From Pragia fontium DSM 5563 = ATCC 49100 (GTDB lineage Bacteria > Pseudomonadota > Gammaproteobacteria > Enterobacterales > Enterobacteriaceae), in NCBI RefSeq assembly GCF_900112475.1, contig NZ_FOLW01000001.1, positions 372,001 to 436,000 on the forward strand: DNA of 64,000 nucleotides. Direction: 5' to 3'. A model generated the notes under the pieces. That model was given only the letters and a program-made list of their open reading frames with translations, was not told the DNA's origin and made no database searches. Within the stretch, counting starts at the first letter, position 1, and each line of letters begins with the position of its first letter. This document shows positions 35,000 to 44,193 of this stretch, piece by piece. A program made the translations under genes and the position numbers.

Positions 35000-35241
35000 T
35001 AATGTTAGCTCAATAAAATCATTGCTGAGATTTAATAATAACCTTATAAGAATGACTAAAACTCAATCATAATATAACACCATGACTTTATATTATTCCT
35101 GCCTAATGTATAGGGTTAAATTTATAGAATGAACAGTCCAAAAATCCATTCTGTAAATCGCATAAATGATATCAAATAGAATTTAAATGCAAAAGTATTG
35201 CGTTCTTATATAGAAGAACGCAGTTATCATCAGATAATGTA

Positions 35242-35880
35242 CTAATTTCGATGTTGTAAAACAGAAGATAATGCTTCAGTCAGCGCTCCAGATCGGGCAC
35301 CAACGGCGCGTTCAATTAACAGCAACATTGCCTGTATACGTGTCGCTTCTTCCTCGGATGTCCAGTTAAAGATGCCATGCCCAAAAAGAAACAACGAGCC
35401 AGCCAAAATAAACTGCACCGTTCCCAAAGGCTCATCTACTTGAAAAACCCCTTCCTGACATCCCTGCTCAATCACCTGTGCCATTAACGGACCAAGCACG
35501 CGTATAATTTCAATGTTATTACGATCGTGCAATGCCCTGTTTTCAACATGATGCAAATCATCAACCAACATCTGATCTTGTGCCTGAACTCGGTTCATAT
35601 CGCTAATTACAGCACAAAACTTTTCGATTGCCCCTAATGCCGAGTTATCAACAATCTTCTGAGCAGATTCCGCCATCACACTCACAAGCTGACAGGCTAA
35701 TGCATCCAAAATGTCCTGTTTGGATTTAAAATAGTAATAGAATGTCCCCTTAGCGATGCCAGCGGTACGAACAATTTCATCTACCGAAGTCACTTCATAC
35801 CCCTGGGACTGAAATAATATACCGGCGGTTTTGAGTATCTCTGCCCGACGCACATCCGGTTTTTTTACAATTCTAACCAC
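35242..35880 (-). CDS. TetR-family transcriptional regulator
   Basis: The 212-residue protein has an N-terminal TetR helix-turn-helix (about residues 12-58: RRAEILKTAGILFQSQGYEVTS, EIVRTAGIAKGTFYYYFKSKQDIL) and an all-helical C-terminal ligand/dimer domain that I cannot assign to a subclass. It lies between the AIDA-like autotransporter (same strand, far downstream) and bax (same strand, upstream behind a terminator), with no efflux or enzyme gene divergent to it, so its targets are unclear. Control of the nearby autotransporter is possible but unsupported by any visible operator. Confidence 0.87.
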   Translation of the reverse strand: MVRIVKKPDVRRAEILKTAGILFQSQGYEVTSVDEIVRTAGIAKGTFYYYFKSKQDILDALACQLVSVMAESAQKIVDNSALGAIEKFCAVISDMNRVQAQDQMLVDDLHHVENRALHDRNNIEIIRVLGPLMAQVIEQGCQEGVFQVDEPLGTVQFILAGSLFLFGHGIFNWTSEEEATRIQAMLLLIERAVGARSGALTEALSSVLQHRN

Positions 35881-35960
35881 TACTTGCTCCTCCTGACCGT
35901 CTATTTTCAGCTAAGCTAACAATAGACTGACTGATGGTCAATAAAAAGAGAGAGATAATA

Positions 35961-35996
35961 AAAAACCGTTACCGATAAAATCAGGTAACGGTTTTT
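35961..35996. terminator. Bidirectional terminator between bax and the TetR gene
   Basis: AAAAACCGTTACC and GGTAACGGTTTTT form a perfect 13-bp stem with a 10-base loop. The hairpin runs into T-rich sequence on both strands. It lies 120 bases after the bax stop. Confidence 0.85.
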
Positions 35997-36116
35997 TTAG
36001 TCAGTGAGTTAACTTAACTGCGTACTCTGAGCCAGCTTCCAAACCACAGCAATATTGCGTGTCATCACACTTAAATTGCAGGCAACGGCACTATTCGGGT
36101 TAGGATAGAAGGTCAA

Positions 36117-36914
36117 TTAAGATGACTCGCCCTGTGCATTCAGCGAAGCGGTCTGTACTTGATGAATCAGATCTTCATTATGATCCAACATCTTTTGCAG
36201 ATACTTATTATATGAAGTACCGCGCTCAGAATAGCGATCCAGCTTATTAACCAGATGATCGGCGGTAACCGTATCACCTTGGTTTCTTATCGAGGCACGG
36301 GAATCCCGTAACGTCCGATACGCCGAGTGAGTATTCATATTCAGCAGGTAAGCGCTGACAGAATCATTCACTGAGCGATAGGCTGAATAGCCTTTAACTA
36401 CACCGCCTTTACTATTACAGGCTTTGCTTCCGCAGCGCATACCAAACAGATTGTTATTGGTCTGCGCTAATTTCGATGTTCCCCATCCAGACTCAGTTGC
36501 TGCCTGAGCAACGACTAAGTGGGTTGGCAGGGTATCTACGCGTTTCAGCAGCTCATTCCACTTTATTTGTTGTGGATTAGCGGCACATTTTACCCGATAG
36601 CGGTTACAAATTTGCTGTACTCGTACCACATCCTGCGCGCTCCAATTCTTCGAAGCACGTTTTTTTAATAGCCACTCACGCTCTTGGCGAATTTGGCTGT
36701 TTTGTTGATCAATAATAGGTACAACGGCATTGAGAAACGCTTTTTTCCGTTGAGTGCCAGAAGGGTATTTTCGCAAATCAGGTAGGCTGTTTAGCTTATC
36801 ATTGAGAGAATACTCTTGATGGTTCTTTGACCCAGTTGACGCCCAACTGGTAGAAGAACACACACTCAAAAAGAGAATCGCCGAACCTATTATTTTTAAA
36901 ACAAGTGAAGACAT
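36117..36914 (-). CDS. bax: Bax-type putative peptidoglycan glucosaminidase
   Basis: The 265-residue protein has a signal peptide (ending near STSWAS) and a C-terminal lysozyme-like glucosaminidase domain with the probable catalytic Glu in AQAATESGWGTSKLAQTNNNLFG. Similarity to E. coli Bax is strong through PDLRKYPSGTQRKKAFLNAV, QQIKWNELLKRVD and the final SYNKYLQKM. The role is remodelling of the cell wall in the periplasm, as inferred from the fold, and the exact bond cleaved by Bax is not established. Two Cys in MRCGSKACN may form a disulfide. It is monocistronic with a strong terminator. Confidence 0.9.
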   Translation of the reverse strand: MSSLVLKIIGSAILFLSVCSSTSWASTGSKNHQEYSLNDKLNSLPDLRKYPSGTQRKKAFLNAVVPIIDQQNSQIRQEREWLLKKRASKNWSAQDVVRVQQICNRYRVKCAANPQQIKWNELLKRVDTLPTHLVVAQAATESGWGTSKLAQTNNNLFGMRCGSKACNSKGGVVKGYSAYRSVNDSVSAYLLNMNTHSAYRTLRDSRASIRNQGDTVTADHLVNKLDRYSERGTSYNKYLQKMLDHNEDLIHQVQTASLNAQGESS

Positions 36915-37351
36915 ATAACTCCAGACTAGTTCATAAAATAATCAGATTTCGATGTAGATCCTCAATGATGCGCGATAAAATTGGAAGGAGCAAGTTGTAA
37001 CAAAAAACGATTATCTCAATAAATCAGCCGATAACGGATATAAAATAAAACAAATCGCACATAAACAGCATTAGATACCATAAACAACCTTTTTTTAACG
37101 ATATCAAGGGCTACAAGCGTGTTACGTTTTACTCGGTGAATATCTTCCTTTGATCCTATTCGGGATCGATTTTTGGTTAAATTACGCCCAATATTGATGT
37201 AATCCCAATACTGAATATAAAACCCTATCTGAATCCATTCAGCCAAGGCACAATGTTAACTGGCTCAAATAATTCACACAAAGGTATTTAAAAGGTATTG
37301 ATAGTCGGTATGGTTAGCCCGGTTGTATCTGCTGTCATGAAAGGACTAAAC
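36915..37351. other. Divergent promoter region between bax and yegT
   Basis: About 435 bases. A 76-codon frame on the minus strand (37016-37246) begins at TTG, lacks a ribosome site and resembles nothing known, so I do not call it. The GntR-type regulator gene yegW, which neighbours yegT in E. coli, is not here. Confidence 0.5.
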
Positions 37352-38623
37352 ATGAATAAAACAATAGCAAAACTCTCATTCATGATGTTTATCGAATGGT
37401 TTATCTGGGGCGCCTGGTTTGTTCCTTTATGGCTTTTCCTCAGTGCAAGTGGGTTTACTCCCTCTGAAATCGGCTGGTCTTATGCCTGTACCGCCATAGC
37501 AGCTATTCTTTCACCGATTTTAGTCGGTTCTCTCACCGATCGTTTCTTTGCGGCGCAAAAAGTCTTAGCCCTGCTGATGTTGGTCGGCGCTCTGTTAATG
37601 TGGCTAGCCGCACAGCAAACCCAGTTCAGCACATTCTTCCCATTATTATTGGCCTATTCGTTAACCTATATGCCAACCATCGCACTAACCAATAGTATTG
37701 CCTTCTCTAATGTGCCGGATGTTGAGCGGCTGTTTCCACGTATTCGCGTCATGGGAACCATCGGTTGGATCGCCTCAGGCTTAGTGTGTGGATTCCTCCC
37801 CAGTATGCTAGGGGTCGGTGATATCTCTTCCAGCAATATTCCACTGCTGATCACCGCAGGCAGTTCAGTCCTGCTGGGGATATTTGCGCTGACATTGCCG
37901 AACACTCCACCAAAAAGCACCGGTAAAATGAGCCTTAAAGTGATGCTGGGTCTGGATGCAATTATCTTGCTGAAAGATCGTAATTTTCAGGTATTTTTCT
38001 TCTGTTCATTTTTGTTTGCTATGCCATTGGCATTTTACTATACCTTTGCCAACGGTTTCCTCACGGAAGTCGGCATGAAAAATGCCACCGGCTGGATGAC
38101 GTTAGGTCAATTCTCAGAAATTTTCTTTATGCTGGCTCTGCCTTTCTTTACTAAGCGTTTCGGCATCAAAAAAGTATTAATACTGGGCTTAATTACTGCT
38201 GCAATCCGATACGCTTTCTTTGTCTATGGTGGTGCCGATCATATCTTCACTTACGGTTTGCTGTTCCTCGGTATTCTGCTGCACGGCGTCAGCTATGATT
38301 TCTACTATGTCACCGCCTATATCTATGTTGATAAGAAGGCGCCCGTACATATGCGCACTGCCGCACAAGGCCTGATTACCCTGTGTTGCCAAGGCTTTGG
38401 TAGCCTCTTGGGCTATAGCCTTGGCGGTCAAATGATGGAAAAAATGTTTGCCTACGCTGAACCCGTCAACGGTCAGACCTTCAACTGGGCTGGGATGTGG
38501 GGATTTGGCGCCATCATGATCGCTATCATTACCGTGCTGTTTATCCTGTTTTTCAAGGAATCCCCAGGTGAAATTAAGGCGATAGACATACCACAAAACG
38601 ATAAAGAAACCGCCGCCGCATAA
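37352..38623 (+). CDS. yegT: Nucleoside-type MFS transporter YegT
   Basis: The 423-residue protein belongs to the nucleoside:H+ symporter group with NupG and XapB: 12 membrane segments, with FMMFIEWFIWGAWFVPLW at the start, LTNSIAFSNVPDVERLFPRIRVMGTIGW in the middle and YFYVTAYIYVDK-like sequence (YDFYYVTAYIYVDKK) in helix 9-10. Its length agrees with E. coli YegT (425). AAAGGAC is placed for the ATG at 37352; upstream in-frame starts would add an unneeded leader. It begins an operon with yegU and yegV, 74 bases before yegU. A nucleoside or nucleoside-like compound is the expected substrate, unproven. Confidence 0.88.
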   Translation: MNKTIAKLSFMMFIEWFIWGAWFVPLWLFLSASGFTPSEIGWSYACTAIAAILSPILVGSLTDRFFAAQKVLALLMLVGALLMWLAAQQTQFSTFFPLLLAYSLTYMPTIALTNSIAFSNVPDVERLFPRIRVMGTIGWIASGLVCGFLPSMLGVGDISSSNIPLLITAGSSVLLGIFALTLPNTPPKSTGKMSLKVMLGLDAIILLKDRNFQVFFFCSFLFAMPLAFYYTFANGFLTEVGMKNATGWMTLGQFSEIFFMLALPFFTKRFGIKKVLILGLITAAIRYAFFVYGGADHIFTYGLLFLGILLHGVSYDFYYVTAYIYVDKKAPVHMRTAAQGLITLCCQGFGSLLGYSLGGQMMEKMFAYAEPVNGQTFNWAGMWGFGAIMIAIITVLFILFFKESPGEIKAIDIPQNDKETAAA

Positions 38624-38697
38624 TGGTGTAGCTACACCCTGAGTGCGAATTGAATGATAAGACTAAGCAGCCATTGAGCAATAAGTAAGGATCGGTG

Positions 38698-39717
38698 ATG
38701 AAAAAAGAGAATCGTATATTAGGTGCCTTCTATGGTCAGGCTTTAGGTGATGCAATGGGAATGCCATCTGAGCTGTGGCCGCGTTCTCGGGTCAAATCGC
38801 ACTTTGGCTGGATCGATGGTTTTTTGCCGGGGCCGGCAGAAAACAACGCAGCCTGTTACTTCAATGCTGCCGAGTTTACTGATGACACCTCAATGGCACT
38901 GGCGCTTGCCGATGCCATCATTGAATGTCAGGGTCATGTTGACCCCATCATCATCGGGCGCAATATTATGCAATGGGCTGAAAACTTTGATGCCTTTAAT
39001 AAAAACGTCTTGGGCCCAACCTCAAAAATTGCCCTTAATGCCATCAAACAAGGTAAGTCGATTGCCGAACTGGAAAACAATGGCGTGACCAATGGTGCCG
39101 CAATGCGTGTTTCCCCACTGGGATGCCTATTGCCGACCGATTCACTGGATGACTTTATCGACCAGATTGCCCTCGCTTCCAGCCCGACCCATAAGTCCGA
39201 TGTCGCCATCGCGGGTGCCGTAGCTATCGCCTGGGCGATTTCTAAAGCCATTGACGGTGCCAGTTGGCAGCAAATTTGCGATATGCTGCCGGCCATCGCT
39301 AAAGCGGCACAAGAAAAGCGGATCACCACCTTTAGCGCATCCATGGCAGCCAGAATTGAGCTGGCTTTGGAGACGGCCAAAAATGCACAAGATATTGAGC
39401 AAGGTATGGAGCTGGTTTATCAACTGATTGGAGCCGGTACCAGCACCATAGAATCCGTTCCTGCCGCTATTGCCATGGTTGAACTGGCTCAAACTGACCC
39501 TAACCGCTGCGCTATTCTGTGCGCTAATCTGGGAGGAGACACCGATACCATCGGTGCTATGGCGACCGCTATTTGTGGCGCACTACATGGAATCGACAAC
39601 ATTGACCCAGCTTTAAAACAACAGTTGGATCACGTCAACCAGCTTGATTTTACTCGCTATAGTCAGGCATTTACTCAATTCCGCAGCCAAAGAGAAGCCG
39701 CTTATGCAAGCCGCTGA
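38698..39717 (+). CDS. yegU: ADP-ribosylglycohydrolase-family protein YegU
   Basis: The 339-residue cytoplasmic enzyme has the ADP-ribosylglycohydrolase (DraG/ARH) fold with magnesium-binding motifs: GDAMGMPSE near the start, FTDDTSMALALADA (about residues 60-75), and GGDTDTIGAMATAICGALHG (about 280-300). Family members remove ADP-ribose from proteins, nucleic acids or small molecules. AAGGA precedes ATG at 38698, and a GTG one codon earlier is also in frame. With a nucleoside transporter before and a sugar kinase overlapping after, a role in salvage of an imported N-glycoside is more likely than protein demodification. That is inference from gene order, as in E. coli yegTUV. Confidence 0.9.
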   Translation: MKKENRILGAFYGQALGDAMGMPSELWPRSRVKSHFGWIDGFLPGPAENNAACYFNAAEFTDDTSMALALADAIIECQGHVDPIIIGRNIMQWAENFDAFNKNVLGPTSKIALNAIKQGKSIAELENNGVTNGAAMRVSPLGCLLPTDSLDDFIDQIALASSPTHKSDVAIAGAVAIAWAISKAIDGASWQQICDMLPAIAKAAQEKRITTFSASMAARIELALETAKNAQDIEQGMELVYQLIGAGTSTIESVPAAIAMVELAQTDPNRCAILCANLGGDTDTIGAMATAICGALHGIDNIDPALKQQLDHVNQLDFTRYSQAFTQFRSQREAAYASR

Positions 39718-40684
39718 ACTGAACAACCGACTCATCTCTCTGACTAACCAACGCCCTATTTGCTTGATTGGCGCAGCAGTGATTGATGTGATTGCTGATA
39801 CTGACACTCTACCCTATCGCGGTAGTGATATTGAACTCCGCCAACAAAGCATCAATATTGGCGGTTGTGCGCTCAATATTGCCATTACCCTTAACCGATT
39901 AGGTATTAATACCCTTAATGCGTTACCTGTAGGTCAGGGGATGTGGGCGGATATCATTCGTAGCCGACTGAAAGAAAAAGGGATTACCTCCGCCATTGAA
40001 ACCGATCGCGGCGATAACGGTTGGTGTCTGGCTTTGGTAGAACCGGACGGTGAACGTACTTTCCTATCCGTTAGCGGCGTAGAAAACCTGTGGGATCGAC
40101 ACGTGTTGGATAATCTTAATCTGCCGCCTGATACGTTAGTTTATCTTTCCGGCTATCAGCTATCCGCACCCTGTGGCGAAGTACTGATTTCGTGGCTGGA
40201 ATCGCTGCCCAAAACTATTGGATTATTTATCGATTTTGGCCCACGTCTTGCCGATATATCAGAACAGCACCTCATTCGTCTACTCGCACTAAAACCCACT
40301 ATTTCACTCAATCGGCAAGAAGCAGAGCTGATCGATATCCATTTATCAGGCACCACTCGAACACTGAATGTTGAAGTACTGGCTCAAGACTGGATGAAGC
40401 GTTATCAATGTCCGCTAATCATACGGGTGGACAAAGACGGCGCGTATTATCACGATATGGGCAACCACGGCTGGATTACGCCGTTTAAAACAACGGTGGT
40501 AGACAGCATCGGTGCCGGTGATAGTCATGCCGGAGGCGTTATCGCCGGTCTGGCTTCAGGCTGGTCGCTAGATCAAGCCGTTACTCTGGGTAATGCAATC
40601 GCATCCTACGTTGTTAGCCAGCGCGGAGGTGATTGTTCTCCTTACCCACAGGAACTGGAAAAATACCTGAAACAATATGGTTAG
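39704..40684 (+). CDS. yegV: PfkB-family sugar/nucleoside kinase YegV
   Basis: The 326-residue ribokinase-type enzyme has the PfkB signatures: GGCALNIAITLNRLG near the N-terminus and DSIGAGDSHAGGVIAGL at the C-terminal ATP site, with the catalytic Asp in GAGDSHAGG. Its start overlaps the yegU end by 14 bases, with AAAGAGAAG as ribosome site, indicating coupled translation. A longer frame starting at 39644 lies wholly inside yegU and is not used. The substrate is unknown. It probably phosphorylates the sugar released by YegU. A dispersed repeat follows 40 bases after the stop. Confidence 0.9.
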   Translation: MQAAELNNRLISLTNQRPICLIGAAVIDVIADTDTLPYRGSDIELRQQSINIGGCALNIAITLNRLGINTLNALPVGQGMWADIIRSRLKEKGITSAIETDRGDNGWCLALVEPDGERTFLSVSGVENLWDRHVLDNLNLPPDTLVYLSGYQLSAPCGEVLISWLESLPKTIGLFIDFGPRLADISEQHLIRLLALKPTISLNRQEAELIDIHLSGTTRTLNVEVLAQDWMKRYQCPLIIRVDKDGAYYHDMGNHGWITPFKTTVVDSIGAGDSHAGGVIAGLASGWSLDQAVTLGNAIASYVVSQRGGDCSPYPQELEKYLKQYG

Positions 40685-40724
40685 AAAAATCAAAGTGCCT
40701 GGTAAGAATATTGTGGTGTTGGTT

Positions 40725-41009
40725 AATTAAACTTAATGACAGCGTAAATTTCGTCCACTATCAATACAGAGAATAAATTAACGCTGGTGCTCGTGGCCGA
40801 GCAGAAGGCGTTAGGGCGAACGCCCTCTGCACTCCCGCGCCTTCGCCCCCGAATCCAGATCGCCTACGGCGACTTCCCTCCGCCTTCGTTCGGGTTAACG
40901 CACCGGCGCTGATTCTCTCCCGGAGAAGCAGCGCCTCGCCCATCATCCTTGATGGGCGTGCTCCCTCACTTAGTTGTCGGCTGAATTCCAGCGCTCAATA
41001 GAAAGAGCA
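40725..41009. repeat. Dispersed intergenic repeat, long form (copy B)
   Basis: The left end (AACTTAATGACAGCG, TTTCGTCCACTATCAATACAGAGAATAAAT) and right end (GGGCGTGCTCCCTCACT, AGTTGTCGGCTGAATTCCAGCGCTC) match copy C at 63668-63805 in reverse orientation. This copy has about 150 extra GC-rich bases between the ends (about 40783-40935) with several inverted repeats. A 61-codon frame on the minus strand within it is Arg/Ala-rich and is a by-product of base composition. It resembles non-autonomous miniature elements, without a coding gene. Confidence 0.75.
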
Positions 41010-41109
41010 TAAAATAAAACTCACTGCCTCATATTTTCTTAACAGAATGGCATCAGGCAAAAATACCAGGGTATTTTATCGGAAGAAACAAACCATTAAG
41101 TTAAATCGA

Positions 41110-42645
41110 TTATTTCCATAATCGGTATTTGCGTCGCTCCTGACTATCTTCATCGCTATTCCTGATGGCCTCAGAAATATTTTGCTCCACACTATTCTCT
41201 GGCATGGCTTCCACTTCACTCAATGCCGCACTATCAGAATTTTTACCGTTATTCGATGATGGCGATGATGGCGATGATGGCGATGATGGCGATGATGGCG
41301 ATGATGGCGCAGCCACCTTGTACCAGTCCAAACGACGAGTCAATGTCATCACAACGGTTAACACGATAAACAGTAAGATTGCTCCTAATAACAGCGCATT
41401 ATCCTCGGACTGTAACAAGACATAGAGCACGCCGTACAGCACCAATAGCCCCACGGCAAAGCTAATACCACGTATTGCCCCTTTCAATACCGCACTCAAA
41501 TAGAAACCAATCAGACTACTGCAGCTCAATGCGGCAATACAGTATGCCCAAGCAAAGCCAATACGCTCAGATAACGCCAGTAAAATGACATAAAACACCA
41601 TCAACGCAGCCGCAACTAACAAATATTGCATTGGGTGAATCGATAATGACTTAAGCATTTCAAACAAGAAGAAAGCTACAAATGTCAGGCTAATAAACAA
41701 AATGGCATACTTAACGGTGCGAGTATTCAGTTGGTAATGATTGACCGGTTCAATAAAGCTGGTACTAAAGGTTGGAATCGATGAAATCCGGTCATAAGTA
41801 TAAGCTTCTGTTGAATAACCTTTTGTTCTCAGATCACGCATATCATAACGACTAAAGTTGTTATTAATATTATTGGCAATCCAACTGCTCTGCCAGCTCG
41901 CAGTAAAACCGTCCTCAGTAACGACGCGTTTTTTCGGCAAGAATTGTCCCAAGAAATTAGGATGAGGCCAATTACCACTCAGGTTAAGTTCAGAAGAAGC
42001 ACCGACCGGCATCACCGCTAAATGCCCCATTCCCTGAAGTGACAGCTTAAAATCAAAAGAGAGGGACTTATCTGCATTGAGCATCGCATCCGACAGCTCA
42101 ACGTGCATTCCCTGAGGCAGGTCTGGATAGTTGGTTCCCGGTTTAAAAACTTCCGCATGCTGATTCAGCATGATTTCCGGCACCTTAGTAATGCCTCGAG
42201 AATCAGCCAGTGATAAAACCAAGTAAGGTTTACCGTAGGTGATTGAAGCCGTATCGTTATCAACGACCTTAGGAAAAGAGCCAGTGAAGTGCAAATCGCT
42301 TTGATAAACCTGCGCCTGATAGATACCGACCTTGCGTGGCTCCACATTAACCTGACCGTTAATTTTCAGGTTATCGGGAAGGATATAACTTTTCCCTTCA
42401 TGATACTGGATTCTGCTTTTCCCATCGCTGTCCGTTTCCATTGATGAACGAACAAAGGGCACCACAATAATGGGGCCAACAATGATCTGCTCACCGCTGG
42501 TACCATCTTCAATACGTTCAATCACACTCTGCTGGTATTGATTACGCCCATCAATTAAGCCCAATACCATACCGATAGGAATCAACATCATCAGGGTCAG
42601 TCCCAACAATATTAATACCTTCCAAAATAGCGTAGATCTAAACAT
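41110..42645 (-). CDS. creD: Inner membrane protein CreD
   Basis: The 511-residue protein has an N-terminal membrane helix (about 7-27, VLILLGLTLMMLIPIGMVLG), a long periplasmic domain (about 30-315) and a cluster of hydrophobic helices (about 320-440). It ends in a hydrophilic cytoplasmic tail that contains a run of Pro-Ser-Ser repeats and is longer than in E. coli CreD (about 450 residues). CreD is the main target of the CreBC two-component system and affects envelope stress and beta-lactam resistance. A perfect cre-tag lies 70 bases upstream of the start, in the creC-creD gap. The repeat is encoded by six 9-base units and can vary without frame loss. Confidence 0.92.
   Translation of the reverse strand: MFRSTLFWKVLILLGLTLMMLIPIGMVLGLIDGRNQYQQSVIERIEDGTSGEQIIVGPIIVVPFVRSSMETDSDGKSRIQYHEGKSYILPDNLKINGQVNVEPRKVGIYQAQVYQSDLHFTGSFPKVVDNDTASITYGKPYLVLSLADSRGITKVPEIMLNQHAEVFKPGTNYPDLPQGMHVELSDAMLNADKSLSFDFKLSLQGMGHLAVMPVGASSELNLSGNWPHPNFLGQFLPKKRVVTEDGFTASWQSSWIANNINNNFSRYDMRDLRTKGYSTEAYTYDRISSIPTFSTSFIEPVNHYQLNTRTVKYAILFISLTFVAFFLFEMLKSLSIHPMQYLLVAAALMVFYVILLALSERIGFAWAYCIAALSCSSLIGFYLSAVLKGAIRGISFAVGLLVLYGVLYVLLQSEDNALLLGAILLFIVLTVVMTLTRRLDWYKVAAPSSPSSPSSPSSPSSPSSNNGKNSDSAALSEVEAMPENSVEQNISEAIRNSDEDSQERRKYRLWK
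41254..41307. repeat. Six 9-base tandem repeats inside creD
   Basis: CGATGATGG is repeated six times without error, encoding Pro-Ser-Ser on the minus strand. The unit length preserves the reading frame, so slippage would only lengthen or shorten the CreD tail. Confidence 0.9.
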
Positions 42646-42714
42646 CTCCAGTCACTCCTATTCCATATTATGGCAACAGCATAAATGGGCTGAGTGAGCA
42701 GATGATGTTGTTAT

Positions 42715-42730
42715 GTGAAGGCTGTGTGAA
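42715..42730 (-). promoter_or_regulatory. cre-tag (CreB binding site) upstream of creD
   Basis: The minus strand reads TTCAC-ACAGCC-TTCAC, an exact match to the published CreB consensus TTCAC-N6-TTCAC. It lies in the 117-base creC-creD gap, 70 bases before the creD ATG. It therefore gives creD its own CreB-activated promoter even though the gene follows creC. Confidence 0.85.
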
Positions 42731-42762
42731 GAGAACGAGGATTCATCACCAAAGTGATATGG

Positions 42763-44193
42763 CTATTTATCTTTCATTGGCAGGATAAAAATGGCTTTAG
42801 CTCCGCCCTCCTCACCGTTCACCAAATGAATGGTTCCCTGATGAATAATCGCCACTTCCCGAACAAAGCTCAGCCCCAGACCGGTGCTTTTCTCTTTATC
42901 CGGTCGCGGTAGAGAATAGAAACGATCAAACACCTTATCCAGAGCATAGACCGGCATTCCCGGGCCATTATCAATGACAATCACTCGATAATGATTTTCA
43001 ACAAACTCACCGGTGACAATAATTTTGCCCTGTTCCGGGGTAAAATCTAACGCATTCTCCAGTAAATTACTGAATGCCTGTTCCAACAATAATTTATCGC
43101 CACGTACCGTAACCGGAGCATCAATATTACGGCTAACGGTAATTTGACGGTGGGCAAACTGTGCCTCTTTGGCGTCTATCACGCCGTTGAGTAACTCCGC
43201 CAAATCGACCGATGCCTTTTCCTGACGAATACGGCTTTCCACTTGCGCCTGTTGCAGCATTCTATCTACCAGAAGCTGCAAACGTTCATTTTGCTGTTTA
43301 ATGTTATTGATAAAACGCTGTGCTACCGGCTGCGGTGGCATTTCTTGCAAAATTTCTGCTGCTCCGCGGATCGCGGCTAAGGGGCTCTTTAATTCATGCG
43401 TCAGGGTATGAACATATTTTTCGATATAGTCTTTTCCCTCCAGCTTGATACGCATGCTCTCCAGCGCATGTGCCAGACTACTCAGCTCCGGGCCATCCAT
43501 TTTCGGCAGCGTTGGGGCATTACCCTCCGCGACTTCACTGGCATAGCGCACCAACCGGGAAATCGACCGGTTAATCCACCAGACGAACACCGCACCAATC
43601 AGCAGCGCAATACCCAGCAGAATAATACCGGCAATCTCCATACGTCGTTCGCTACGGCGGATAACCGGCTGCATTGTCTGGTTGGGTTTTGAAACGGTCA
43701 GCGAGCCAATGATTTGACCATCGGTCGTTTTGATCGGCGCTGCCACATACATAACAGAGCTGCTTTCATCCTCGGGATCAAGGCGGGTACTACGGGCGCC
43801 GTATTTACCACGTAGCGTCAAATAAACATCGTTCCAGCGAGAGTAATCCTGCCCCAGCCCCTCTCCGGTGGAGTCAAAAATCACCTTACCTTTACTGTCA
43901 GTGATATAGACTCGGTATTCCATACGGTTCTTAACGATGTGATCAATCTTTGCACCGATAGGTGCACGATTAATATCCGAAAACGCCTGAGCAATATGTC
44001 CCTGATTCAGATTACGATTGCGAATATCCTGTTCGGCGATCTGAGCCAGAAGATTGGCAGTATCTACCATCATTCCTTCAGTAGCACGCCGAACCCCAGG
44101 TTTAACTTCCTGAACAAAAATATTCATCACGAAGTAACCCGCAACGGCCACAATCATAAAGAAGCCTAGCAGTAAGCGAAGACCAATCCTCAT
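42763..44193 (-). CDS. creC: Sensor histidine kinase CreC
   Basis: The 476-residue kinase has membrane helices near residues 7-28 and 188-208 that flank a periplasmic sensor domain, then a HAMP-like linker, the H-box with phospho-His in THELKSPLAAIRGAAE (near residue 265), and the ATPase domain (N-box LLENALDFTP, G-boxes VIDNGPGMP and STGLGLSFVREV). It phosphorylates CreB in response to carbon/fermentation state or cell-wall stress. The start codon overlaps the creB stop by 4 bases. The cre-tag then separates it from creD. Confidence 0.94.
   Translation of the reverse strand: MRIGLRLLLGFFMIVAVAGYFVMNIFVQEVKPGVRRATEGMMVDTANLLAQIAEQDIRNRNLNQGHIAQAFSDINRAPIGAKIDHIVKNRMEYRVYITDSKGKVIFDSTGEGLGQDYSRWNDVYLTLRGKYGARSTRLDPEDESSSVMYVAAPIKTTDGQIIGSLTVSKPNQTMQPVIRRSERRMEIAGIILLGIALLIGAVFVWWINRSISRLVRYASEVAEGNAPTLPKMDGPELSSLAHALESMRIKLEGKDYIEKYVHTLTHELKSPLAAIRGAAEILQEMPPQPVAQRFINNIKQQNERLQLLVDRMLQQAQVESRIRQEKASVDLAELLNGVIDAKEAQFAHRQITVSRNIDAPVTVRGDKLLLEQAFSNLLENALDFTPEQGKIIVTGEFVENHYRVIVIDNGPGMPVYALDKVFDRFYSLPRPDKEKSTGLGLSFVREVAIIHQGTIHLVNGEEGGAKAIFILPMKDK

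Larger units (their letters stand above)
34615..35241. other. AT-rich upstream region of the AIDA-like autotransporter
   Basis: About 625 bases between the autotransporter start and the TetR gene stop. Notable items are two direct repeats of TTTAGATCGYTAA 31 bases apart (34752-34795) and a run of four TCAAAAA heptamers (34969-34999). No gene is seen. Confidence 0.55.

Noticed and set aside
37016-37246. 76-codon minus-strand frame between bax and yegT
   Set aside because: TTG start without ribosome site, composition unlike neighbours, and it occupies the promoter region of two real genes.
40761-40946. Arg/Ala-rich minus-strand frame
   Set aside because: It lies entirely within the GC-rich interior of a dispersed repeat and has repeat-like composition, so coding is unlikely.
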